From an uncultured Collinsella sp. (GTDB taxonomy: Bacteria > Actinomycetota > Coriobacteriia > Coriobacteriales > Coriobacteriaceae), in contig CATVZP010000049.1 in the NCBI GenBank assembly GCA_958348565.1, forward strand, positions 1 through 14,142: a stretch of 14,142 nt of DNA. Reading direction: 5' to 3'. The notes under the pieces were generated by a model. It was given only the letters and a program-made list of their open reading frames with translations, made no database searches and was not told the origin of the DNA. The position numbers and the translations under genes are program-made. Below are positions 6,102 to 14,142 of this stretch, piece by piece; the first letter of the stretch is position 1, and each line of letters opens with the position of its first letter.

Positions 6102-7067
6102 ATGGCTCAAAACGCACGTTCCCATCGAAAGCTCAAGATAGCCGGCATCGTTGCACTGGTGGTTGTCGTTGCGCTGCTCGGATTTGCCGGCAACTTTCTG
6201 TTTGACTTCGCGCTGAATCCCCAAGCGCCGTACACCATGAAGATGATGCAGGATAGCAAGAACGACAAAGAAGGCGAGCAGCCGGATGCCGAGGAAACCG
6301 AGGCGCGGGCGTGGTTTAAAGAGAATCGCGAGAGCAGCAGCCTCACCGCAGATGACGGAACCGAGCTCGCCGCTTGGTATTTTGCCGCCTCGGAGAACAC
6401 CCACGATTACGCCGTCTGCCTGCATGGATATACCAATGAGCCCATCGGCATGGCCCGATACGCCAAGCGCTTCCACGACCGCGGCATGAACGTGCTCGCG
6501 CCTGCCGCCCGCGCCCACGAGCGCTCCGGCGGCGACTATATCGGCATGGGCTGGCCCGAGCGCCTCGACATCGTTGCATGGATTGGGCGAATCGTTCAGG
6601 CTGACCCCGAGGCGCGTATCCTGGTCTTTGGCGAGTCGATGGGTGCGGCAACCGCCATGAACGTCGCGGGGGAATCTCTGCCCGCAAACGTGAAATGCAT
6701 TATCGAGGACTGCGGTTATACGAGTGTTTGGGACGAGTTTTCCCTGCAGCTCAAGGACGTATTCGGCCTGCCCAGCTTTCCCTTGCTCGATGTAGCAAAC
6801 TTGGTGTGCAACGTGCGCGCGGGCTACGACTTTCATAAGGCGAGCAGCGTGGAGCAACTCAAACACGCGACGGTTCCCATGCTGTTTATCCACGGTGACC
6901 AGGACACCTTTGTGCCGTACAGTATGCTCGACCAAAACTACGACGCGTGCGCCAGCAAGGTCAAGCAAAAGCTCACTATCCATGGCGCCACCCACGCCAA
7001 GAGTGCGCAAGTTGACCCCGAGCTCTACTGGAACACGGTCAACAACTTCCTCGACGAGTATTTTTAG
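6102..7067 (+). CDS. membrane-anchored alpha/beta hydrolase
   Basis: The protein has 321 residues. A short basic N-terminus is followed by one membrane anchor (about 13-35) and then an extracellular alpha/beta hydrolase fold. The motifs are complete: oxyanion-type HGYT (108-111), nucleophile elbow GESMG (177-181, Ser179), acid HGDQDTFVP (264-272, Asp268) and GATH with His298 near the end. The pattern fits the group of YqkD-like serine hydrolases of Gram-positives, often labelled prolyl oligopeptidase-like or BAAT-like; substrates are unknown. The ATG is set by AGGAG 8 nt upstream. A consensus promoter with paired operators precedes it, so it is probably an inducible single-gene unit, ended by the terminator at 7237. 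Confidence 0.9.
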   Translation: MAQNARSHRKLKIAGIVALVVVVALLGFAGNFLFDFALNPQAPYTMKMMQDSKNDKEGEQPDAEETEARAWFKENRESSSLTADDGTELAAWYFAASENTHDYAVCLHGYTNEPIGMARYAKRFHDRGMNVLAPAARAHERSGGDYIGMGWPERLDIVAWIGRIVQADPEARILVFGESMGAATAMNVAGESLPANVKCIIEDCGYTSVWDEFSLQLKDVFGLPSFPLLDVANLVCNVRAGYDFHKASSVEQLKHATVPMLFIHGDQDTFVPYSMLDQNYDACASKVKQKLTIHGATHAKSAQVDPELYWNTVNNFLDEYF

Positions 7068-7104
7068 GCAAAAAGCAACGTCTGGAGCTTTATCTGACCC
7101 CCTA

Positions 7105-7236
7105 TTTTCGGAAGTATGCGGCAAAATCTGGAACTGCCGACCAGACCGCAGTTTTACCAACAATTTATCAGGGGTTTTGTTGCCAAAAAATGTCGTGTGC
7201 TCGGCGATCTCGAAATTTGCCGCATACTTCCGAAAA
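7105..7236. repeat. 132-bp inverted-repeat element (MITE-like)
   Basis: Perfect 21-nt inverted ends (7105-7125 and 7216-7236) begin TTTTCGGAAGTATGCGGC. Inside them the next about 19 nt of each arm still match at roughly 60 percent, most differences being transitions, so the whole element could fold into a long imperfect stem. The centre (CCGCAGTTTTACCAACAATTTATC and neighbours, about 7147-7170) carries no gene. It has a non-coding, mobile-element look, without a visible target duplication. Its last AAAA is shared with the terminator that follows. Confidence 0.75.
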
Positions 7237-7271
7237 GCCGCCCGCGAGCGTTGTGCTCGCGGGCGGCTTTT
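7237..7271. terminator. strong bidirectional intrinsic terminator
   Basis: A perfect 13-bp stem, GCCGCCCGCGAGC (7237-7249) and its complement (7255-7267), has loop GTTGT, with AAAA before it and TTTT after. It lies between the converging hydrolase (plus) and DUF362 (minus) genes and can end both transcripts. From 7272 to 7318 nothing further is seen. Confidence 0.95.
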
Positions 7272-7318
7272 GCTCGACTTACGCCACAAAGGCGCTTGTT
7301 TTGTCCAATAGATAGGTG

Positions 7319-8524
7319 CTATTTGACCTCGATAAGCTCATACTCGCTCGTGCCCAGACCGATCTTCTCGGCGTGCGCGATGCACGCGCGCCAGTCGGTG
7401 TCGGGATGCGTGATGCAGAAGGGGTCACGCGCCTGCTCGCCCTCCAGATGCTCGTGGTTGTGCTCCATCTTGGCAGCACTATCGGTAAGCTCGGTGTTGG
7501 GCAGCGGCTCGGACGCCATGACGGCGTCGGCACAGGCCTGGTCGATGGCGACCGGGTCGAAGCTCGCAAACATGCCGATATCGTTGACGATGGGCGTGTC
7601 GTTTTCGGGATGGCAATCGCAGTTGGGGCTGATATCCATGGCAAGCGAAATATGGAAGCTCGGGCGTCCGTCGACAACGGCCTTCGTATACTCGGCGATC
7701 TTGCAGTTGAGCACATCGGCCGCGGCGTCATAGCCGGGCTTGATGCAGTCCTGGTTGCATGCCGCAATGCAGCGGCCGCAGCCCACGCAGCGATCGTGGT
7801 CGATGGCGGCCACGCGCACCGTGCGGGTGTTGCCGTTGGCAAGCTCGCGCTCGCGGGTATCATCAAACGAGATAGCGTTGTGCGCGCAGATCTTTTCGCA
7901 GGCACGGCAGCCAATGCAGTGCTCGGTCGCGACGTTCGGCTTGCCGGCGGCATGCTGCTCCATCTTGCCGGCGCGGCTGCCGCCTCCCATGCCCAGGTTC
8001 TTCATGGCACCGCCAAAGCCAGCCTGCTCATGGCCCTTAAAGTGGGTGAGGCTGATCACGATGTCGGCGTCCATGAGTGCCTGACCGATCTTGGCCTCGC
8101 GCACGTACTCGCCACCCTCGACCGGGACGAGCGCCTCGTCGGTACCCTTGAGGCCGTCGGCGATGATGATCTGGCAGCCCGTGGCATACGGGGTAAAGCC
8201 GTTCTGATAGGCGGTATCGATGTGCTCGAGCGCGTTTTTGCGGCTACCGACATAGAGCGTGTTGCAGTCGGTGAGGAAGGGCTTGCCGCCCAGCTCCTTG
8301 ACGACATCCGCGACGGCGCGGGCGTAGTTGGGGCGCAAAAAGCTCAGGTTGCCCAGCTCGCCAAAGTGAATCTTGATAGCGACGAACTTGTTCTCAAAGT
8401 CGATCTGCTCAATTCCGGCGCGGCGAATGAGGCGCTTGAGTTTGTCGAGCTGGCTCTCGCGAGCATGCGTGCGCAGGTTGGTGAAGTACACCTTAGCGGG
8501 TGCTGCGGGTGCAGTTGCGGTCAT
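7319..8524 (-). CDS. DUF362 protein with two 4Fe-4S clusters
   Basis: The protein has 401 residues and is probably cytoplasmic. DUF362 sequence runs from about 12 to 190 (KIHFGELGN at 51-59, GGAMKNLGMGGGSRAGK at 171-187) and resumes at about 270-340 (MDISPNCDCHPENDTP, then DPVAIDQA). A ferredoxin insert sits between: CIGCRACEKIC (Cys203, 206, 209, 213) and CVGCGRCIAAC (Cys246, 249, 252, 256). All eight cluster cysteines are present, so two 4Fe-4S clusters are expected and an electron-transfer role is likely; the reaction of this family is not established. The start ATG has GAGGGG 8 nt upstream. The gene stands alone and ends at the shared terminator. Confidence 0.92.
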   Translation of the reverse strand: MTATAPAAPAKVYFTNLRTHARESQLDKLKRLIRRAGIEQIDFENKFVAIKIHFGELGNLSFLRPNYARAVADVVKELGGKPFLTDCNTLYVGSRKNALEHIDTAYQNGFTPYATGCQIIIADGLKGTDEALVPVEGGEYVREAKIGQALMDADIVISLTHFKGHEQAGFGGAMKNLGMGGGSRAGKMEQHAAGKPNVATEHCIGCRACEKICAHNAISFDDTRERELANGNTRTVRVAAIDHDRCVGCGRCIAACNQDCIKPGYDAAADVLNCKIAEYTKAVVDGRPSFHISLAMDISPNCDCHPENDTPIVNDIGMFASFDPVAIDQACADAVMASEPLPNTELTDSAAKMEHNHEHLEGEQARDPFCITHPDTDWRACIAHAEKIGLGTSEYELIEVK

Positions 8525-8608
8525 AGATCTATCCCCTCGGTCTATATGGCGTTACAGACATAAGAGGATGGTACCAGTTAAAGCAGAGTTAAAGTCAAGT
8601 ACAGCACC

Positions 8609-8637
8609 TAGTCATTGGGGACGCTCTTAAATGACTA
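8609..8637. repeat. GGGGAC-family dispersed repeat, single palindromic unit
   Basis: TAGTCATT (8609-8616) and AATGACTA (8630-8637) form an 8-bp inverted repeat around GGGGACGCTCTTA. The CTA at 8635-8637 is the TAG stop codon of the FtsX-type permease gene. The unit could form a hairpin in that gene's 3' untranslated RNA. Confidence 0.8.
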
Positions 8638-11301
8638 CTCTTGGACTTTGAGGGCTTCGGCCAGGCTCACGCGCTTGATAGAGCGCGTGTGCAGCAGCGC
8701 CACGACCAGGTAGGTCGCAAAGCCAATGCCGGCGCATGCAGCCATGGACCAAGCGGGCACGTAGATCTCGATATTGCCGTTGTAGGCGAGCAGCATCGAG
8801 CGGAAGATGGCCGTGAGCGAGCCGATAATGACCGGCAAGCTCAGCACGAGCGACGCCGCCACGCACAGTGTGATCGACCGGATGTACAGATGCGAGATCT
8901 CGCTATCGCGATAGCCAAAGACCTTCATGTAGCTAATCGACCGGGCGCTATGGTCGATCACAGCCTTGGTCAGCAGGTACATAAACAGCAGGAAGATAAA
9001 CACCGCGAGCCCAACCATCATGCCGATCATTTTGCCCATCATGCCGATGAACTGGTCGCCCACGGCGCGCATGTCGTCGGGCGTGATGTCGCCGGCAAAG
9101 TAACGAGCATCGAAGTTGAGCTTCTCGTCGCTCACATAGCCGTTAAAGTAGGCGGCGTCGTTGTCGAACAGCTCGTTAAAGTCGTCGATGCTCATATAGA
9201 TATTCATGTCCGACTTTGAGCCCCAGGCACAATCCTTGCCCGCGTACTCAAGGGAATAATGCTCGCCCTCGTACTTGTCGCTGAGCGTGACCTTCTGGCC
9301 CTCGCTCCAGCCAAACTTATCGAGCAGACCGCCGCCAAAGACGACGCGCCCATCGCCGACGTTGAGGTCTTTCCAATAGCGCGAATCGGGCGAGATGCCG
9401 TAGACGGAAATCGCCTCCTGCCCATTTCCGTCGCCGCGGTCGTATTGCAGCTGGTAAACGGCATATTTCTCGGCTTGCGCGATTGCGCCCGCGCCGTTGT
9501 CGGTCGTATTGACCGGGTGAATGTCGTCGTTGTCGGTGTCGATCTTAGAGGCCTTGTCGATCAGGTCGATAGCCTCGTCGCGGTTGCAGCCAAGGGCATC
9601 GGCAAGGTCATCGAGGCGCGCATAAAGCGCATCCTTCTTGTCCTGGACCTTGGCAAGCGCGTCCTGCGCTGCGGTCAAGCTCTCGGCAGACGGAGATGCG
9701 GTCGCGGCATCGGCTGCCGCCTGTGCAGCATCGGCCGCGTTGTCAAACTCGTCATCGGCATCCTGGGCGGCGGAAAGCAGCGCGCCGTCAACCGACTGCA
9801 AGCGCTCGAGTGCCGACCACTGCTCGCGCTCCTCGGCAGTGCCCTCAAGCTCCAGCGGCGCCTTGAGCGTGTACTGGTGCTCGGCGACCAGGCTTGTCTC
9901 GAGGTTGTCGGCGTAGTGCGTCATCGTGGGCAAAATCGCCAGGCCAAAGAGCAGTAGCAGCGAGGCAAATGCAATGCCCACGAAGAGCGTGGCGAAGTTA
10001 CCCAGGTTGCGCAGGAAGATACGCAGGCGGAAGCGGGAAACAAAACCCATGCGCTCCGGCAGCTGCAGGCCGCGCTTGGTGCCCGATTTGCCGCTCGCCT
10101 CGTGACGAAGGAATTGCAACGGCGTCTTGCCCATTTTGCGAAGCAGGCCCACCAGCGTGATGAAGATGAGCGCGGCGGCGGGAACCACGGCGCACTTCAC
10201 AAAGATCTCCCAGCTCCAGTACACCTGGAAGGGCGGCAGGCTGTACGAACCGTAATAGAGGCTGCGCATGGGCTCGGTAAAGAACACAACGCCGAGCGCA
10301 GTGCCCAAAAGCGCCGCGACCACGCCCACGATGGCGGGAAGCGCCAGGTAGTGCAGCACGATCTCGCGTCGACGATAGCCGCTGGCGAGCAGCGTGCCGA
10401 TAATGGCGCTCTCCTCCTCGATGGTGGCGTCGGTAAGGACCACAAAGACAAATGCCATGATCACGATGATGATGTCGAGCAACGTCATCCACATCATGGA
10501 GTCGCCGTCCACGTCGTCGCGCGCGTAGCCAATGCCCTGGTTGGAATCGGCATCGATAAGATCGTCAACGCGCGCATCGGCATCGGTCAGCGCTTCGACC
10601 ATATCCTGCTCCGCATCGATGCGATCCGCGGTGGGAAGATCGCGATCGGCAAAGGTAAAGGAGTAGATGTAGGCAGGCGCGCCGCCGGCATCCTCGAGCG
10701 CAGCAAAGCCGGCGTCGGTGACCTCGGCAACACCATAGGTGATGGTGTTCACCGTAAAGTCCGAATTGTTGAGGAACAGCGCCTGGCTATCGGGCTGGGT
10801 CATGATGCCGCAGATGGTGTAGGTGCGGCCCTCAAGCTCGACCTTATCGCCCACGGCGAGATCGTTGTTGGTGGCGAAGACACGGTCGATTGCCACCTCA
10901 TCGTCCGTCTTGGGCTGCCTGCCCTCACAGTAGGACGCGATATCGACCTTGGTGCGGTGCGCATAGGCGCGCAGCGTGCGCTTGGTGCCGTCGTCGCCGG
11001 CGGTCATTTTGATGATGGCGTCGATGGAGAAATTCTTGTAGAGCGTGACGCCGCCGACGTCGCCGGCCGCATCCTCGGCGGCCTTGAGTTGATCGTCGGT
11101 AGCCTCGAAGGAGGTGGTCACGCGGCCGTCCTCAATCGTGTACGCATCGCGCATGTCGTCGATAAGGCAGCCGATGGAATGCGCCGCGAGCAAAAAGCCC
11201 GAGGTAAGGGCGATGCTTCCGCACATGAGTAAAAAGATGCCCAGGTACTTGCCGATATTGCGGCGCAGCTCGCGCGGGAGACGTCTTGCGAGAGGTGTCA
11301 T
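8635..11301 (-). CDS. FtsX-type ABC transporter permease
   Basis: With the ATG at 11301 the protein has 889 residues. It follows the long two-module FtsX layout: one N-terminal membrane segment (about 18-42), an extracellular domain (about 45-265), three membrane segments (about 270-400), another segment (about 435-460), a large second extracellular domain (about 465-735), then three C-terminal segments (about 740-885). The second ectodomain has an Ala/Asp-rich coiled coil (about 515-600). Such permeases pair with MacB/LolD-like ATPases to export peptides or lipids, or to transmit mechanical work to extracytoplasmic proteins; the substrate is unknown. The ATG starts 8 nt after the ATPase stop; a TTG five codons upstream is possible but less likely. 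The last two codons, GAG TAG, belong to a dispersed repeat. Confidence 0.92.
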   Translation of the reverse strand: MTPLARRLPRELRRNIGKYLGIFLLMCGSIALTSGFLLAAHSIGCLIDDMRDAYTIEDGRVTTSFEATDDQLKAAEDAAGDVGGVTLYKNFSIDAIIKMTAGDDGTKRTLRAYAHRTKVDIASYCEGRQPKTDDEVAIDRVFATNNDLAVGDKVELEGRTYTICGIMTQPDSQALFLNNSDFTVNTITYGVAEVTDAGFAALEDAGGAPAYIYSFTFADRDLPTADRIDAEQDMVEALTDADARVDDLIDADSNQGIGYARDDVDGDSMMWMTLLDIIIVIMAFVFVVLTDATIEEESAIIGTLLASGYRRREIVLHYLALPAIVGVVAALLGTALGVVFFTEPMRSLYYGSYSLPPFQVYWSWEIFVKCAVVPAAALIFITLVGLLRKMGKTPLQFLRHEASGKSGTKRGLQLPERMGFVSRFRLRIFLRNLGNFATLFVGIAFASLLLLFGLAILPTMTHYADNLETSLVAEHQYTLKAPLELEGTAEEREQWSALERLQSVDGALLSAAQDADDEFDNAADAAQAAADAATASPSAESLTAAQDALAKVQDKKDALYARLDDLADALGCNRDEAIDLIDKASKIDTDNDDIHPVNTTDNGAGAIAQAEKYAVYQLQYDRGDGNGQEAISVYGISPDSRYWKDLNVGDGRVVFGGGLLDKFGWSEGQKVTLSDKYEGEHYSLEYAGKDCAWGSKSDMNIYMSIDDFNELFDNDAAYFNGYVSDEKLNFDARYFAGDITPDDMRAVGDQFIGMMGKMIGMMVGLAVFIFLLFMYLLTKAVIDHSARSISYMKVFGYRDSEISHLYIRSITLCVAASLVLSLPVIIGSLTAIFRSMLLAYNGNIEIYVPAWSMAACAGIGFATYLVVALLHTRSIKRVSLAEALKVQE

Positions 11302-11309
11302 GGCGCCGC

Positions 11310-12023
<714 letters not shown>

Positions 12024-12046
12024 GCTATCCCCCATTGTTAGCCTTG

Positions 12047-12070
12047 TACTACTTTATGAGGGTAATAGTA
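12047..12070. promoter_or_regulatory. putative operator upstream of the FtsX-type ABC operon
   Basis: TACTACT (12047-12053) and AATAGTA (12064-12070) form an inverted repeat with one mismatch and a 10-nt spacer, 24 nt upstream of the preferred ATPase start. It overlaps the AT-rich stretch where the promoter should lie. The form TACTA-N14-TAGTA is reminiscent of GntR-type sites, but the regulator is unknown. Confidence 0.35.
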
Positions 12071-12114
12071 AACCTTGGCGAACTATTTTTGGGCGAGAGT
12101 GGGGTTTTGTTTCA

Positions 12115-12345
12115 GACTAGTCATTGGGGACGTTCTTAAATGACTAGTCACTGGGGACACTCTTTCGCCGCCCGGCAGTTGGGGACGTTCCTTTCCTACC
12201 GGCAGTTGGGGACAGTCCTTGGCAACCCGACCGGCAAGCCGGCGGTTCGGCAAAGACTGTCCCCGATGACTAGTCGATTAAGTCTGTCCCCAATGACCAC
12301 TCTTGGTCGTTTAAGTCTGTCCCCAATGAGTACCCAATGACTAGG
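12115..12345. repeat. array of GGGGAC-family repeats in inverted arrangement
   Basis: This accounts for most of the 325 bases without a gene between 12024 and 12348. Four units point one way, with GGGGAC at 12126, 12153, 12181 and 12208 (27-28 bp period), and three the other way, with GTCCCC at 12259, 12286 and 12319. Unit consensus is about TAGTCATTGGGGACRNTCTT. The first unit is a perfect 11-bp palindrome (GACTAGTCATT 12115-12125, AATGACTAGTC 12139-12149). The array lies between the FtsX-type operon (which starts to its left) and the 3' end of the ABC-2 genes. No open frame in it looks like a protein. Confidence 0.85.
12208..12264. repeat. long hairpin at the centre of the repeat array
   Basis: GGGGACAGTC (12208-12217) pairs perfectly with GACTGTCCCC (12255-12264). 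Inside, TTG/CAA, AACC/GGTT and CCGGC/GCCGG pair with small bulges, closing on an AA loop. It is the joining point of the two oppositely oriented halves of the array. There is no T-tract on either side. Confidence 0.65.
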
Positions 12346-12348
12346 TGG

Positions 12349-13554
12349 CTAGGCGCGGGATTTGTTGCGGGCGAGGGCCAGGCCTGCGGCGGCGATGGCC
12401 ATGGCAAAGAGCGCCGTGACGCCCAGGTCGCAGGCGATGTCGCCCAGCACGGTGGACGTCAGGTCCGCGGCGAGCGCCTTGCCGATCGCGTCGTTCACCC
12501 AATATGTCGGCACAAAGTGCGCCACGGCCTGCACGGCCGGGCCCATCAGCGACAGCGGCATCCAGGCGCCGCCCAAAAACGTCATGAGCATGCCGAGCAG
12601 GTTGCCCACACCGTTGAGCAGCTCCTCGCGCGCGCCCAGGCTCGAAAGCGCAAAGCCAACGGCCAGCGGCGTGCACGCCAGGGCAAACGTCGCCGCCAGT
12701 GCCAGACACACGCGACCCACGCCGACCTCGGCAACCGCGCCGGCAAAGCCCACGACGCCCATCATGCTCGACACAAACCAGATGCAGACGGTGAGCACCG
12801 CGGCAGCCGCAAACACGGCAAGCGAACGCTGGCGCCCGGAGATTGGGCCGGCCTCCATGCGGCGCACGCGCTCGGGCTCGTTCATGCCCGAGAACACCAG
12901 CCCCACCGACACGATGACAGACGAGATGATCGCGTACGCACCAAAGTTGAAATACGACTCGAGCGTGGCGGCGGCTGTCGAGTCAACCTTGACCTGCTCG
13001 ATCTCGACCTTGGCGCGCTTCGCGGCCGCATGCTCGGCAGCCTTGGCGACGCTACCGTTAGAGGCGGCGGGCTCAAGTGCGGCCGCAGCGCCCGCGAGCG
13101 AGATCCAGCGCGAGGCCTCGGCAGACGAAAGCGCTGCCGCCATGGTGCCGGAACCATAGGTCACGTCGAGTTTGGGCAGAGACTCCCCCGCGCGAGCGGC
13201 TGCAACGAGGTCGTCCTCAAACCCCTCCGGGATAAAGAACACGCAGTCGGCGCTACCCTTGGCGCTGTTGCTCTTGGAAAGCGCGTCCGCAAGATCGTAG
13301 GTGTCGCCGCCGACGCCCGTGACCAGCTCAAAACGAGAACCCAGATGCTTGGTAAGCGCCCGCGAAAGGTCGCTATTGTCGCGGTCGACCACGATCACGT
13401 TGGTGTCGTAGGGCTTGTACTCGGTAAGCTGCGACGAGTTCCAGCTCACCGAGGCCGCGATGAACACGCCCATGAGCGAGATGAACACCGTGTAGATGAG
13501 CAGGTAGAACGGGTGCGCCCGCGCCATGCGAAGCGCGGTCTTAAAGGTGCTCAT
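12349..13554 (-). CDS. ABC-2 type transporter permease
   Basis: With the ATG at 13554 the protein has 401 residues. It has the ABC-2 exporter layout: one N-terminal membrane segment (about 17-38), an extracellular domain (about 40-195) and five to six membrane segments in the C-terminal half (about 200-395, including GNLLGMLMTFLGGAWMPLSL and a following HFVPTYWV). Such proteins form export channels with a separate ATPase; substrates range from antibiotics to lipids and polysaccharide. The start is set by AAGGAG 5 nt upstream; a TTG five codons earlier is in frame. It overlaps the preceding ABC-2 gene by 14 nt, so the two are probably cotranslated as a heterodimer. The stop is followed within a few bases by the repeat array. 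Confidence 0.88.
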   Translation of the reverse strand: MSTFKTALRMARAHPFYLLIYTVFISLMGVFIAASVSWNSSQLTEYKPYDTNVIVVDRDNSDLSRALTKHLGSRFELVTGVGGDTYDLADALSKSNSAKGSADCVFFIPEGFEDDLVAAARAGESLPKLDVTYGSGTMAAALSSAEASRWISLAGAAAALEPAASNGSVAKAAEHAAAKRAKVEIEQVKVDSTAAATLESYFNFGAYAIISSVIVSVGLVFSGMNEPERVRRMEAGPISGRQRSLAVFAAAAVLTVCIWFVSSMMGVVGFAGAVAEVGVGRVCLALAATFALACTPLAVGFALSSLGAREELLNGVGNLLGMLMTFLGGAWMPLSLMGPAVQAVAHFVPTYWVNDAIGKALAADLTSTVLGDIACDLGVTALFAMAIAAAGLALARNKSRA

Positions 13555-14142
13555 AGCGGCTCCTTCCAAAGATCAGCGTAGCGGCGGCGACAAACACCAG
13601 CGCCATAAGGACCAGCGCGCCGGCGCGAACGGCAAAGGGGCCCAGGTCCTCAAAGAAATACAGGCGGTTGAACATGTCGCAGATGAGCTTGACGGGGTTG
13701 AGCCAGCACTCGGCCGGGCAGGCGCGGGCAACGTCGTCGGCAAGTGCCATCGCCGGCTCGCCGTAGAGGCCGGCGAACAGGGCGCACGTGGTGGCAAAGC
13801 CCGTGAGGATGCCCGACTTGGACGCCTTGCCGCCCTTAACGGGAAGCGTGCCCACAAAGAGCCCCAAGCCCGTGGCGGCAAGCGCGGATGCAGCACCGCC
13901 CAGCAGGCACAGCCCCTCGCGCCCGCCAAAGTCAACGCCAACGACTAGGCGCACGTAGCTAATCGCGACCGCCATCGAGGCAAAGGAAACCAGCCACGAG
14001 CCGACAAAGATGCCGGCTAGCGACGCCGTCTTGGAAAGACCGCCCACACAGCGACGCGCACCAAGGCCCGACAGATTGGGCTGCAGATCGACGACGCTCA
14101 AGGCGGCAAACTCGGCAGACATCATCGCGACCAGGCCAAAGA
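13541..14142 (-). CDS. ABC-2 type transporter permease, C-terminal part (5' end outside window)
   Basis: The frame is open to the window edge and reads FGLVAMMSAEFAAL at the visible start, so the gene begins beyond 14142; the two Met codons are probably internal. The visible 200 residues contain four to five hydrophobic segments, including SLAGIFVGSWLVSFASMAVA, and a C-terminal segment ending IFGRSRYEHL. It looks like the second half of an ABC-2 permease of the same type as its downstream neighbour. The ATPase is expected further right. Confidence 0.8.
   Translation of the reverse strand, partial: FGLVAMMSAEFAALSVVDLQPNLSGLGARRCVGGLSKTASLAGIFVGSWLVSFASMAVAISYVRLVVGVDFGGREGLCLLGGAASALAATGLGLFVGTLPVKGGKASKSGILTGFATTCALFAGLYGEPAMALADDVARACPAECWLNPVKLICDMFNRLYFFEDLGPFAVRAGALVLMALVFVAAATLIFGRSRYEHL

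Noticed and set aside
7316..8563. A 415-codon open frame on the plus strand
   Set aside because: It covers the DUF362 gene in antisense. The minus-strand protein has complete 4Fe-4S motifs, and this one has none.
12115..12330. CRISPR array
   Set aside because: The units recur every 27-28 bp with the conserved core directly adjoining the next unit, there are no unique spacers of constant length, half of the units are inverted, and no cas gene is present.

Overview
The window is a GC-rich, gene-dense bacterial segment. Gene content (FtsX-type and ABC-2 exporters, a DUF362 ferredoxin-like protein, a YtxH/PRC-barrel pair, a CNNM/CorC protein), the many minus-strand genes with GGAGG-type ribosome binding sites, and a dispersed repeat built on TCATTGGGGAC together suggest a high-GC Gram-positive of the Coriobacteriia, most likely Collinsella or a close relative. 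The taxon is inferred from recall of gene and repeat style; no search was run.

Layout, left to right. (1) Positions 1-5231, all minus strand: a CNNM/CorC-type membrane protein, then a protein whose N-terminal half resembles the N-terminal domain of cyanophycin synthetase, then a YtxH small membrane protein translationally coupled to a PRC-barrel protein, then a membrane-anchored NodB-fold protein whose metal and catalytic residues are replaced. (2) Positions 5232-7300: a hemolysin III/PAQR membrane protein (minus) and a membrane-anchored alpha/beta hydrolase (plus) diverge from an intergenic region holding a strong promoter with two matching palindromes. Downstream of the hydrolase lie a 132-bp inverted-repeat element and a strong intrinsic terminator that serves two converging genes. 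(3) Positions 7319-8524: a DUF362 protein with two 4Fe-4S motifs (minus). (4) Positions 8635-12023: an ABC ATPase and a large FtsX-type permease as a two-gene operon (minus). (5) Positions 12115-12345: a dense array of the dispersed repeat. (6) Positions 12349-14142: two ABC-2 type permeases (minus), the second cut by the window edge; their ATPase is presumably beyond it.

Most genes act at the cell envelope: two exporters, ion or membrane-homeostasis proteins, an envelope stress pair, a surface hydrolase and a NodB pseudoenzyme. No phage, CRISPR, transposase, tRNA or rRNA gene was seen. The less ordinary items are the stand-alone cyanophycin-synthetase-like N domain with a Lys/Arg-free acidic tail, the NodB protein lacking its active-site histidines, the paired operators at the hydrolase promoter, the 132-bp inverted repeat, and the GGGGAC repeat family, which sits at the 3' ends of three minus-strand genes and supplies the stop codon of two.
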